DNA from: UBA4312 sp002394635
GTDB lineage: Bacteria > Bacillota_I > Bacilli_A > Erysipelotrichales > Erysipelotrichaceae
Reading direction: 5' to 3'
NCBI GenBank assembly: GCA_946539765.1
Contig: CAMNHO010000032.1
Span: 1 to 12,822, forward strand
Length of the DNA: 12,822 bases
A model generated the notes under the pieces. That model was not told the DNA's origin and made no database searches. It saw only the letters and a program-made list of their open reading frames with translations. The first letter of the stretch is position 1; each line of letters starts with the position of its first letter. Shown here in pieces: positions 5,389 through 12,769 of the stretch. The position numbers and the translations under genes are program-made.

Positions 5389-6295
5389 TTCTAAAGCTCC
5401 TTCCTGTTGTCTGGGTTATATCATTATATCCGTATTTTCTCAATACAGAGGGAAGTTCGTCAATGATTTTCGGGCACACATATGGATCCACAAAATTTTG
5501 GGCTCCGACTTCAACGGCACTGGCTCCGGCATACAAGAATTCCAGTACATCTTCTGCACAGGTAATTCCTCCTACTCCGATAATCGGAATGGAAACGGCT
5601 TGTGCCACCTGGTAGACCATCCGTATCGCAACCGGTTTAATAGCTGGGCCAGATAAGCCACCTGTTTTATTGGCTAATACCGGTTTGCCGGTCTTTAAAT
5701 CAATTCGCATCCCCATTAAGGTATTGATCAGAACCAGACCATCTGCTCCAGCTTGTTCTACCGCTTTTGCAATTTCCACAATATCCGTTACATTCGGAGA
5801 TAGTTTGACATATACCGGTTTTTTAGACGCTTCCTTGGCTAACCGTGTCACATGGGCTGCCAGTTCCGGTTTCGTTCCCAGACCAATACCTCCATGCTTA
5901 ACATTCGGACATGATATATTCAGTTCGAATGCTTTCACAACCGGACTTCCATTCATCTTCTCGATGACTGTCACATAATCCTCTTCACAAGCTCCGGCGA
6001 CATTGGCGATGATCTCAGTATCAAACTGTGCCAGCCAAGGCAGTTCATTATCCAGGATATAATCTACCCCTTTATTCTGCAGACCGATTGCATTCAACAT
6101 ACCACTCGGTGTCTCGGCAATTCTTGGCGTCGGATTGCCAAAACGCGCTTGTGGTGTGGCGCTTTTGATCGCAATGCCACCTAATACGGACAGATCATAC
6201 AGCTGTGCAAACTCACGGCCGAAGCCAAAACAGCCGGAAGCTGGAATGATGGGATTTTTTAACTGCAATCCTGGCAGTTTTACGGACAGATTCAT
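5381..6295 (-). CDS. pyrD: Dihydroorotate dehydrogenase type 1B, catalytic subunit
   Basis: This 304-residue FMN protein oxidises dihydroorotate to orotate. The catalytic-base cysteine sits in ELNISCPN (C129), as in class 1 enzymes (class 2 uses serine). Other FMN and substrate segments are ASGCFGFG (19-26), YVKLSPN with K164, INTLMGM, GGLSGPA (212-218) and GVGGI (240-244). Being next to pyrK identifies it as the 1B form, an alpha2beta2 enzyme that passes electrons to NAD+ through PyrK. I chose the ATG at 6295, which gives the normal N-terminus MNLSVKLPGLQLKNP, follows a GGAAAGGTGG ribosome binding site and overlaps the pyrK stop by 4 bases (ATGA). A longer frame from 6403 lies entirely within pyrK and is not credible. 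Confidence 0.97.
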   Translation of the reverse strand: MNLSVKLPGLQLKNPIIPASGCFGFGREFAQLYDLSVLGGIAIKSATPQARFGNPTPRIAETPSGMLNAIGLQNKGVDYILDNELPWLAQFDTEIIANVAGACEEDYVTVIEKMNGSPVVKAFELNISCPNVKHGGIGLGTKPELAAHVTRLAKEASKKPVYVKLSPNVTDIVEIAKAVEQAGADGLVLINTLMGMRIDLKTGKPVLANKTGGLSGPAIKPVAIRMVYQVAQAVSIPIIGVGGITCAEDVLEFLYAGASAVEVGAQNFVDPYVCPKIIDELPSVLRKYGYNDITQTTGRSFRNE

Positions 6296-7026
6296 GACAG
6301 CACCACCTTTCCGAACGGGAATACCGGCCCATCCTTGCAGACTCGATAGGCATGTCCTTGCTGGTCTTTGACAACACAGCCCATACAGGCTCCTATGCCA
6401 CAAGCCATGCGTGCCTCCAAAGAAATATACCCGTTAGGGTATGTATTCTGTAACGCCTTCAACATGGGAAGCGGTCCGCAGGAAAGAATACAATCACAAT
6501 CTATGTTTCTTTCCTTCAGAGCATTTATGACTGTGCCCTTGGTTCCCTGTGAACCATCCATGGTTGCGATGGAAACCGAACACCCCAGCTTTATAAACTC
6601 TTCTTCATAGAAAATCTGTTCTTTATCGTTAAATCCCAGGACCACGTCCACCTTGGTATTTTGGGCCCGGTATTGTTTGGCGGTTTCATATAACGGCGGA
6701 ACACCGACACCACCGCCGACAAGGACAACATGCTCTCTTTGTTCGATCGGAAATCCGTTGCCCAATGGCCCGAACACATTGATCGTCTGCCCTTCTTCCA
6801 TTTCCGACAAACGCTTGGTTCCTTGTCCTACGACTTTATAAATAATGACAAGGCTGTCTTTTTTTATCTCACTGATAGAAATCGGACGGCGCAGATACAT
6901 GCCCGGTACCTGGATCTGAATAAACTGGCCTGGTTTAGCCTGATTGGTCATGGAAGTCTGCAGTTCCATACGATACAGATCCACACCAATTTGCTCCTGT
7001 TTTATAATTTTTGTGTTTTCTACCAT
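6292..7026 (-). CDS. pyrK: Dihydroorotate dehydrogenase electron-transfer subunit
   Basis: PyrK (244 residues) carries FAD and a 2Fe-2S cluster and transfers electrons from PyrD's FMN to NAD+. The FAD-binding motif RRPIS is at 46-50, the NAD-binding glycine loop GGGVGVPP at 104-111, and the cluster cysteines at 209, 214, 217 and 230 (CGIGACMGC, then VCKDGPVF). All are intact. Two in-frame starts exist. The ATG at 7038 directly abuts the pyrB stop. The one at 7026 follows GAGGGG at about 5 bases and gives MVENTKIIKQ, the more usual N-terminus, so I chose it. The gene overlaps pyrD by 4 bases. Confidence 0.95.
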   Translation of the reverse strand: MVENTKIIKQEQIGVDLYRMELQTSMTNQAKPGQFIQIQVPGMYLRRPISISEIKKDSLVIIYKVVGQGTKRLSEMEEGQTINVFGPLGNGFPIEQREHVVLVGGGVGVPPLYETAKQYRAQNTKVDVVLGFNDKEQIFYEEEFIKLGCSVSIATMDGSQGTKGTVINALKERNIDCDCILSCGPLPMLKALQNTYPNGYISLEARMACGIGACMGCVVKDQQGHAYRVCKDGPVFPFGKVVLS

Positions 7027-7038
7027 ACTACCCCTCAT

Positions 7039-7941
7039 TTATTCGCTCATTTCAAAGGCGGGAATTCCAAAAGCCCGCTTCATGATGGCTTTTCGTATCA
7101 ACATTCCATTGTGCATCTGTTCAAAGATCCGGCTCTTTCGGGCCTCCACCAGATCTGTATCGATTTCAATCCCACGGTTGACAGGTGCCGGATGACAGAT
7201 GATTGCCTTCGGGCGCATCTTTTCATATCGCTTCTTTGTCAAGCCATATTTTTCCAGGTATTCCCCGTTTTTCATACCGGAAATGGCGGCTCCTCTTTCC
7301 TTTTGGATCCTTAACATCATGACCACATCGGCCCATTCGATAGCTTTGTCAAAATCCATGGTTGGATATCCCGGTCTTTCCCATTCCTTCGGGCCGGCAA
7401 ACGCAACCTGGGACCCCAGTCTTTCCAAAGCTTCTTTATTGGAGGCAGCTACACGAGAATGCAGAATATCTCCTACAATAACGACCTTCAGTCCGGATAA
7501 CGTTCCAAATTCATTATACATGGTCAAAAGGTCCAAAAGGCACTGGCTTGGATGGTTACCTTTCCCGTCTCCTGCATTGACGATCGGAATATTGATATTC
7601 TTCAATTCTTTAAAGTATTCATCCTTTGGATGTCGTATGACCACGCATTGATAGCCGATCATCTCAAACGTCTTGACAGTATCGTATAAGGTCTCTCCTT
7701 TGGTGATGCTTGAAGACTCTGCTGCAAAGTCAGCCACTTTACATCCAAGCTGCAGCTGTGCACTCTCAAAGGAGAAATGCGTACGGGTGGAAGCCTCAAA
7801 AAAAAGATTAGCAACCAATGCATTCTGCATTGGCAATTGCCAATCTTTGTGAGAATCATCAAAAAGTCTAGCATCATGAAGAATACTAAAAATATCCGTA
7901 GTCGATAAGTCTTTCATCGTTAACAAGGAATGCTTATTCAT
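7039..7941 (-). CDS. pyrB: Aspartate carbamoyltransferase catalytic subunit
   Basis: PyrB (300 residues) condenses carbamoyl phosphate with aspartate, the first committed step. The carbamoyl-phosphate motif STRTHFSFESA is at 51-61, the loop SSITKGE with K81, HPSQ at 130-133, and HPAPVNRG at 250-257. No regulatory pyrI gene is adjacent, so the enzyme is probably the unregulated trimer common in Bacillota. The ATG at 7941 follows GGAGGTAG and gives the expected short N-terminus; an in-frame ATG at 7998 lies inside the leader terminator and adds an atypical lysine- and phenylalanine-rich extension. This is the first gene of the operon; pyrK follows 12 bases after the stop. Confidence 0.97.
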   Translation of the reverse strand: MNKHSLLTMKDLSTTDIFSILHDARLFDDSHKDWQLPMQNALVANLFFEASTRTHFSFESAQLQLGCKVADFAAESSSITKGETLYDTVKTFEMIGYQCVVIRHPKDEYFKELKNINIPIVNAGDGKGNHPSQCLLDLLTMYNEFGTLSGLKVVIVGDILHSRVAASNKEALERLGSQVAFAGPKEWERPGYPTMDFDKAIEWADVVMMLRIQKERGAAISGMKNGEYLEKYGLTKKRYEKMRPKAIICHPAPVNRGIEIDTDLVEARKSRIFEQMHNGMLIRKAIMKRAFGIPAFEMSE

Positions 7942-7962
7942 AAACCTACCTCCATATGTTTC

Positions 7963-8007
7963 AAAAAAAGAGGAACGAAAAAACTTCTTTTTTTGCATTC
8001 CCCTTTT
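7963..8007 (-). terminator. Leader terminator / attenuator before pyrB
   Basis: AAAAGGGGAA (8007-7998) pairs with TTCCTCTTTT over ten positions, one G-T wobble. An internal loop separates this from an inner A6/T6 helix around AGAAG. The 3' arm ends in seven consecutive Ts (7969-7963). It lies between the predicted transcription start (about 8011) and the pyrB ribosome binding site, so it must be bypassed for the operon to be expressed. No PyrR-type binding-loop sequence is recognisable in the short leader. Confidence 0.6.
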
Positions 8008-8017
8008 AACCTTTCAC

Positions 8018-8045
8018 ATTCTATCACACTCCGTCTTTATTTCAA
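8018..8045 (-). promoter_or_regulatory. Promoter of the pyr operon
   Basis: TTGAAA (8045-8040) and TAGAAT (8023-8018) have a 16-base spacer. Transcription would start near 8011, giving a leader of about 70 bases dominated by the attenuator hairpin. Confidence 0.6.
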
Positions 8046-8091
8046 ATATGAACTGTAAAACTTTTAAAGAATTATGAATTCCTCTTATTCG

Positions 8092-8120
8092 TTGATTTCC
8101 CTTTTGAAATTATGTATCAT
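8092..8120 (+). promoter_or_regulatory. Promoter of the CorC-family gene
   Basis: TTGATT (8092-8097) and TATCAT (8115-8120) are separated by 17 bases. The predicted start (about 8127) lies downstream of the ATG at 8112, which supports using the ATG at 8151. It is divergent from the pyr promoter, with about 115 bases between the two starts. Confidence 0.55.
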
Positions 8121-8150
8121 ATTCTCAATACCAAAGGAGATTTACAAACC

Positions 8151-9317
8151 ATGAGCATTGATGACTTACCAAGTGAGCCGTTAACCCTATTTATCCTGTT
8201 GTGGATCCTGACTTTTATTATAGGATTCTTTTCCAGCCTGGTTCAGATTTATATTGAAGATGAACCCAATGACATCAAGAACAAATATTATGCATCCGCC
8301 CGGTGGATCCAGATTTTCTGCGGATTCTGGAACGGTGTTTTATCTACTATGATCTTCCCGTATCCATTCCTGATCGTATCAATTATAGATATCTATTTAT
8401 ATGTTCTTTTGTCCGTGCAGATTCCGAAACGACTGGCTCATTTCCATGACTGGAAATCACAGACGATGTCCATCTACGGCGCATTTCGTCCTCTATTGAT
8501 CCTGTTATCCCTGCCGGTACAGATCAAAACCTTCTTCGATGATGATATTTTTGAAGAAGACATCCGGGAAATGATCAATGTCGGTATGGATATCGATGAA
8601 CCGCAAAAGGAAATGTTAGAAAATGTGTTTGAAATGGATGATATCTCCATTCAGGAAATATGTACCCATCGTTCCAATGTGATCCTGCTTCATATTGAAG
8701 ATACACCGGATGACTGGCGACAGGTGATCCACGATAACCGGCATACATTCTATCCGGTTTGCGGAGAAAACGAAGATGATATAATCGGTGTGATCGATAC
8801 CCGTGATTATTTTCGTCTGGCTGATGATACCGACAAAGAATTGATCATCCACAATGCGATGGATGCTCCGTTCTTCGCGGTCGAAAGTATGAAGATCGAT
8901 CATCTGTTCCGGGAAATGACCAACCGTAAGAACTATTTCTCCATCGTTCTGGATGAATATGGTGGAATGACCGGTATCTGTACTTTACATGACATCATGG
9001 AAAGTCTGGTCGGGGAAATCTATGAGGAAGATGAAGATACTTTACCGGAGGATATCAAACAGATCGATACCAATCAATGGATCGTTTACGGATCAGCGGA
9101 ATTATCCGATGTAGAAGAACAGCTGGATATTGATCTGGAGGATCAGGACAATGAAACCTTCAATGGCTTTATCTTAAGCAATTACGGTCATATTCCTCAG
9201 GATGGTTCCCAGTTTGAAATGAACCTGCCGAAGATGATCATCACGATCAAGGAAGTCAAAAATCATCGAGTCGGCTTGACCACAGTACAATTGAAAAACC
9301 ATGAGGATGCTCAATAA
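8151..9317 (+). CDS. HlyC/CorC (CNNM-like) family membrane protein with CBS pair
   Basis: The 388-residue product has hydrophobic segments at about 10-33, 52-92 (two helices) and 108-127, matching a short DUF21/CNNM transmembrane domain. The linker DIFEEDIREMINVGMD followed by EMLENVFEMDD is the family's junction into the cytosolic CBS pair (about 165-285), which ends with VLDEYGGMTGICTLHDIMESLVGEI, split here as DEYGGMTGICTLHDI and MESLVGEI. A C-terminal CorC/HlyC domain (about 305-382) contains the typical ETFNGFILSNYGHIP. Family members are linked to Mg2+ or Co2+ efflux; the older name haemolysin C is misleading. The start at 8151 follows AAAGGAG with an 11-base spacer. The membrane domain is shorter than the usual DUF21 (about 130 versus 180-200 residues). 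It is a single-gene unit with its own promoter and terminator. Confidence 0.85.
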   Translation: MSIDDLPSEPLTLFILLWILTFIIGFFSSLVQIYIEDEPNDIKNKYYASARWIQIFCGFWNGVLSTMIFPYPFLIVSIIDIYLYVLLSVQIPKRLAHFHDWKSQTMSIYGAFRPLLILLSLPVQIKTFFDDDIFEEDIREMINVGMDIDEPQKEMLENVFEMDDISIQEICTHRSNVILLHIEDTPDDWRQVIHDNRHTFYPVCGENEDDIIGVIDTRDYFRLADDTDKELIIHNAMDAPFFAVESMKIDHLFREMTNRKNYFSIVLDEYGGMTGICTLHDIMESLVGEIYEEDEDTLPEDIKQIDTNQWIVYGSAELSDVEEQLDIDLEDQDNETFNGFILSNYGHIPQDGSQFEMNLPKMIITIKEVKNHRVGLTTVQLKNHEDAQ

Positions 9318-9334
9318 TCGAGAATCCTCTTTTT
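9303..9334 (+). terminator. Terminator of the CorC-family gene
   Basis: GAGGATGCTC (9303-9312) pairs with GAGAATCCTC (9320-9329) with one mismatch, followed by five Ts. The gene's stop codon lies in the loop and 3' arm region, so the last codons are part of the hairpin. Confidence 0.75.
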
Positions 9335-9366
9335 AATTATGGTAAAATAACAACTGGAGGAACCAT

Positions 9367-11124
9367 ATGAAAAAACAATTACTATCATTTGCGCTCGTAT
9401 TAACCATGAGTGCCTGCTCTGCCGGTAGTGGCCAGGTCCATAAACCAGCAGATAATAATACAGTTGCACAGGTGCAGGCTGCTGCAACACCAAATAAAGA
9501 ATTCACTCAATTCCTGGAGGACGAATTCAAAGAAACGTTGGAAAACGATTATACAACCTTACATCAAAATGTAGCCGATCCGGAAAAATACGGATTTGAC
9601 ATGGAAAAGGTAGATGTCACTCTGGGTGATTTTTTACCGACGGAAGAAGATAAAGAAGAATTGGCGAAAACCAACGAAAAGCTGAAAGCTTTTGATTATG
9701 AGACCCTGGATAAAAAACAACAGGAGCTCTATGATGAATACATCTTCACTAACGCTTTAGCCGAAGAAGTATATAGCGGAAAATATGATTATCTTGACAG
9801 TATATGGAGCCCTATGAGCGCTGTTCATTCCAACCTTGTTAACTATTTTTCCAACTATGAGCTTTATACAGAAGATGATATTCCGTATTTGATCGAATTG
9901 ATCGAGGATGTACCGACTTATTGTGAAAAAGCCATTGACTATTCCAAGAAACAAGCTGAGGAAGGCTTATTGCGTTTTGATTATGATGAAACGATGAGCA
10001 GTTTACAGGATGTTATCGATGCACAGGAAGACAGCGTCGTCCGAAGCAATCTGGATAAGGAAGTGGATGAATTAGGTCTGGATCCGGAAAAAGCCGAAAA
10101 ATATAAAAAACAGATTCATGAAGCACTTGATAAAGACTATTCTCCAAGTTTCACTTATCTGAAAGATGAGCTGGAAAAGTTAAAGGATTATGTAGAACCG
10201 GTGGAAGGGTTAGCCACTTTGGATCCGGAAGGGAAAGCGTATTATGCTCATATCGTCAAAGCTAAGACCGGAACCAATAAGTCAGTTGAGGAAGTACACG
10301 ATGACATGGTCGATCAATATAACGATGCCGTAAAGATCTTACGAAGCAGTGATGCCGATTTTGGAATCGAAACCGAGTTTACTTCTCCGGAAGAGATCCT
10401 GGATTTCCTCAATCAGCATTATTCCGAACACTTCCCGGAAATCGATATGCCGGAATATGGTATTGAGACGCTGTCCAATGAACAGTCACAAAACGGAATT
10501 GTCGCTTATTATGTATCTCCTTGTATTGACCAGAATACCGAGAACCGTATTCGTTTCAATGCCCGGGATTACGGAAAAGATCCAAGTGAAATGGATATTT
10601 ACCAGACCTTTGCCCATGAAGGCATTCCGGGCCATATGTACCAGATCAACTATACGCTGCAAAACCGGGATTATGATATTGAAAGCTTATTCGGTGAACT
10701 GGGATTCCAGGAAGGCTATGCGACATATATTGAAAACCGCAGCTTGTACTATCTAGATGCGGATAAAGATGTCATTGAATTCGAAAACGCTTATGCTGAT
10801 CTGGAGCATGCCCTGATCTGCTTAATGGATATTGATGTAAACTACAACGGATTTTCACTGGATGAGTTCATAGATCAATATGCCAGTTTATTCGGTGAAG
10901 ACTCTTGTAGAGCCCTCTATGATCAGCTGGCCAGCAGTCCGGGAGCATTCCTTCCATACTACTATGGATACCATGAAATCATGGAACTTCGTAAAAAAGC
11001 AGAGGATGCGCTAGGGAACAAGTTTGATGAAATCGAATTCCACAAGGCTTTATTAGAAGGTGGTCCTTTAAATTTTGATGTCATCGAAAGAAACATCAAT
11101 GACTATATCGCACAGAACCAGTAA
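9367..11124 (+). CDS. DUF885 family lipoprotein, putative zinc metallopeptidase
   Basis: The 585-residue protein begins MKKQLLSFALVLTMSAC, a lipoprotein signal peptide with the modified cysteine at C17, so it should be anchored outside the membrane. The remainder is the helical DUF885 domain. The key segment is TFAHEGIPGHMYQ, with H417, E418 and H423 forming the family's HEx4H-like metal motif; E449 in GFQEGYATYIE is a candidate third ligand. DUF885 proteins are M3/M32-like metallopeptidases; several have carboxypeptidase or dipeptidase activity, but the substrate here is unknown. The ATG at 9367 follows GGAGGA. A possible extended -10 (TGGTAAAAT, 9340-9348) lies just upstream without a good -35. 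An acidic N-terminal linker after the lipobox is typical of surface lipoproteins. Confidence 0.87.
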   Translation: MKKQLLSFALVLTMSACSAGSGQVHKPADNNTVAQVQAAATPNKEFTQFLEDEFKETLENDYTTLHQNVADPEKYGFDMEKVDVTLGDFLPTEEDKEELAKTNEKLKAFDYETLDKKQQELYDEYIFTNALAEEVYSGKYDYLDSIWSPMSAVHSNLVNYFSNYELYTEDDIPYLIELIEDVPTYCEKAIDYSKKQAEEGLLRFDYDETMSSLQDVIDAQEDSVVRSNLDKEVDELGLDPEKAEKYKKQIHEALDKDYSPSFTYLKDELEKLKDYVEPVEGLATLDPEGKAYYAHIVKAKTGTNKSVEEVHDDMVDQYNDAVKILRSSDADFGIETEFTSPEEILDFLNQHYSEHFPEIDMPEYGIETLSNEQSQNGIVAYYVSPCIDQNTENRIRFNARDYGKDPSEMDIYQTFAHEGIPGHMYQINYTLQNRDYDIESLFGELGFQEGYATYIENRSLYYLDADKDVIEFENAYADLEHALICLMDIDVNYNGFSLDEFIDQYASLFGEDSCRALYDQLASSPGAFLPYYYGYHEIMELRKKAEDALGNKFDEIEFHKALLEGGPLNFDVIERNINDYIAQNQ

Positions 11125-11149
11125 AGGAGCAGAATATCTGCTCCTTTTT
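11123..11149. terminator. Convergent terminator between the DUF885 and DUF362 genes
   Basis: AAAGGAGCAG (11123-11132) pairs perfectly with CTGCTCCTTT (11138-11147) around AATAT. On the plus strand it continues with five Ts in total and begins inside the DUF885 stop codon. On the minus strand it also follows the DUF362 stop by a few bases but has a shorter T run, so it is stronger for the plus strand. Confidence 0.85.
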
Positions 11150-11152
11150 CTG

Positions 11153-12142
11153 TTATTCAAATGGTACAACGTCTTTGACCGCTTCTTTTGGTTCGATGAT
11201 CCTTTGTTCATGATCCAGATCCACAAGAACGTATTTCGTATTCCCCATACCCATTTCCTGCATGTAAGACAGCTGTCGCAAGCCATGGCGTGATTCGATC
11301 CGTTCTACCAGATCTTTGTGTTCCTCTGGTTTTAACGCATAAACCAGATCCACACTGGCTTGATCGACCGCAACGATATCCAAAGAAGCCACTATTCCGA
11401 TATTTGGTGTAACAACCGGAGCTGCCGATACGCCTTCACAGTCGCAGGAAACGGACATATTTCGCATCACATTGATAAAGGCTACGTTCTTTCCGAAAAA
11501 GTCCACGGTTGCCTTGGTAGACTCGGCAATCTTTTCCATCAGCTCTTCGGTCACGATGCCCCACATTTCCGTATCGCTGGAATGGATCATCTTTTTTCCG
11601 ACACGACCATCCGCACAGCCGATTCCCAGGTTCTTATTGGAACCGCCAAAACCTCCCATCGCATGTCCTTTAAAATGGGTCAGCGCCAATAAGGAATCAT
11701 ATTGCAGCATTGACTGTCCAACACCCATTTCCGTAAACCATTTTCCATCCTTGACCGGTAGCATAGCTACTCCTTCGGCATCGGTAATGTCCACCGGTGC
11801 AAACGTCCATCCGTTGACCTTCAATGTTTCCAGATGCTGCGAGGTCGTATAACGGTCCCCTTCATAATACGTATTGGTTTCAATAATGGTACTGTTCGGC
11901 ATATTGTCCATCAGCTCTTTTACCCATTCTCTTGGAATGATATTCGGTCCGTTTTTTTCTCCGGTATGTAGTTTCACCGCAATTTTGCCTTCCAGATTTT
12001 CATTGACCTTCTCATAGATCTTCTTCAATCCTTTGGCTGATAAATCTCTTGTAAAATATACAATAGAAGTCTTTCCGGATCTTTTGTCCATCGGAACATA
12101 CACGTTTCCGTCCTTTCCGGCTACAGTTTTTAAAAAAGTCAT
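11153..12142 (-). CDS. DUF362 domain-containing protein
   Basis: The 329-residue protein matches the DUF362 family. Visible hallmarks are GKIAVKLHTGEKNGPNIIP near residue 52, the NSTIIETNTYYEGDRYT segment, the central LLALTHFKGHAMGGFGGSNK stretch (LTHFKGHAMGGFGGSNKN), and a later DIVAVDQASVDLVY segment. Family members often carry a C-terminal 4Fe-4S ferredoxin domain; this one has only a few scattered cysteines (such as SCDCEG) and no CxxCxxC ferredoxin motif, so it is the short form. The biochemical function of DUF362 is not established. The start at 12142 follows AGGAGG. It lies 8 bases downstream of the chorismate mutase-ACT gene, so the two are probably co-transcribed. A convergent terminator follows. 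Confidence 0.83.
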   Translation of the reverse strand: MTFLKTVAGKDGNVYVPMDKRSGKTSIVYFTRDLSAKGLKKIYEKVNENLEGKIAVKLHTGEKNGPNIIPREWVKELMDNMPNSTIIETNTYYEGDRYTTSQHLETLKVNGWTFAPVDITDAEGVAMLPVKDGKWFTEMGVGQSMLQYDSLLALTHFKGHAMGGFGGSNKNLGIGCADGRVGKKMIHSSDTEMWGIVTEELMEKIAESTKATVDFFGKNVAFINVMRNMSVSCDCEGVSAAPVVTPNIGIVASLDIVAVDQASVDLVYALKPEEHKDLVERIESRHGLRQLSYMQEMGMGNTKYVLVDLDHEQRIIEPKEAVKDVVPFE

Positions 12143-12150
12143 TTTTCCTC

Positions 12151-12720
12151 CTATTCACATTCTATAATTTGAAAATTCATACTTTCCATCGATAGCTGGA
12201 CCATCAACTTTTGTATATTTGTTTCATGAATATTTCCCAATACGATCAGTTCAAAGGTAACTGTGTTGTTTTCTTTATTATCTTCCAACAGATGCATACG
12301 GTCCATATTATACCCGTAATCACCGATCATACTGAGAATGGACGACATCGCATTGGGCTGATTTTTCCGTGTCAAGATCAAACGGATCCGCTTTGAGATA
12401 GCAGGAATGGTTACATGCTGCACCAATGGTAAAAACAGATCGTCGCTCCAGTCATAGAGCAGTCCATATTGATACATCCGGCTGGTTTCCATGATCTTAC
12501 GGATTACAGCCAGGTACTCCTTTCGCCGATCTGGACCTACAGCTTTGCCTAGATGTTCTAAAATCTCTTGTTCTCTGTCCGCCCGGTAAATGGTCCGATC
12601 ACCGGAAGCTTTTTTTAATTGGGCAACTTGATAAGAGCAATCCAGTCTTTTCATCAACAATTCCTGAATCTGCCGATCGATGGAATCAATCTCTTTACGT
12701 ACTTCTTCCATTTGTTTCAT
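12151..12720 (-). CDS. Chorismate mutase (AroQ type) fused to an ACT-like domain
   Basis: The first 90 or so residues of this 189-residue protein are an AroQ chorismate mutase. R8, R25 and K36 line up with E. coli P-protein R11, R28 and K39, and D48-R49-E50 with its D-R-E segment, so it should convert chorismate to prephenate. The rest, from about residue 105, begins KRIRLILTRKNQPNAMSSIL and continues with GDYGYNMDRMHL, the form of an ACT ligand-binding domain like the phenylalanine sensor of prephenate dehydratase. The dehydratase domain that normally sits between them in P-proteins is missing. It may be a feedback-regulated mutase working with a separate dehydratase. No Shine-Dalgarno is seen before the ATG at 12720, and a TATAAT lies 6 bases away, suggesting a leaderless message. 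A group II intron ends 50 bases upstream. Confidence 0.8.
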   Translation of the reverse strand: MKQMEEVRKEIDSIDRQIQELLMKRLDCSYQVAQLKKASGDRTIYRADREQEILEHLGKAVGPDRRKEYLAVIRKIMETSRMYQYGLLYDWSDDLFLPLVQHVTIPAISKRIRLILTRKNQPNAMSSILSMIGDYGYNMDRMHLLEDNKENNTVTFELIVLGNIHETNIQKLMVQLSMESMNFQIIECE

Positions 12721-12726
12721 ACATTT

Positions 12727-12732
12727 ATTATA
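12727..12732 (-). promoter_or_regulatory. Possible -10 box for a leaderless chorismate mutase transcript
   Basis: A perfect TATAAT (12732-12727) is placed so that +1 would be the A of the ATG at 12720. The -35 region (near 12750) is weak (TTATTG or TTTATT). The region is AT-rich, so this is tentative. Confidence 0.35.
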
Positions 12733-12769
12733 TATTAATTCTTCTTAACAATAAAAGGAATTCTCTCAA

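Noticed and set aside
6296..6403. N-terminal extension of pyrD
   Set aside because: It overlaps the pyrK iron-sulfur region and has no ribosome binding site; class 1 PyrD starts at the ATG at 6295.
6730..7314. Plus-strand frame of 194 codons
   Set aside because: Antisense to pyrK and pyrB, whose motifs are complete on the minus strand.
7942..8010. PyrR-binding loop in the pyrB leader
   Set aside because: No AGUCC..GAGAGGCU-like anti-antiterminator loop could be found; the leader is too short for the usual three-structure arrangement.
8112..8150. Upstream ATG for the CorC-family gene
   Set aside because: It falls within the predicted promoter and has no ribosome binding site.
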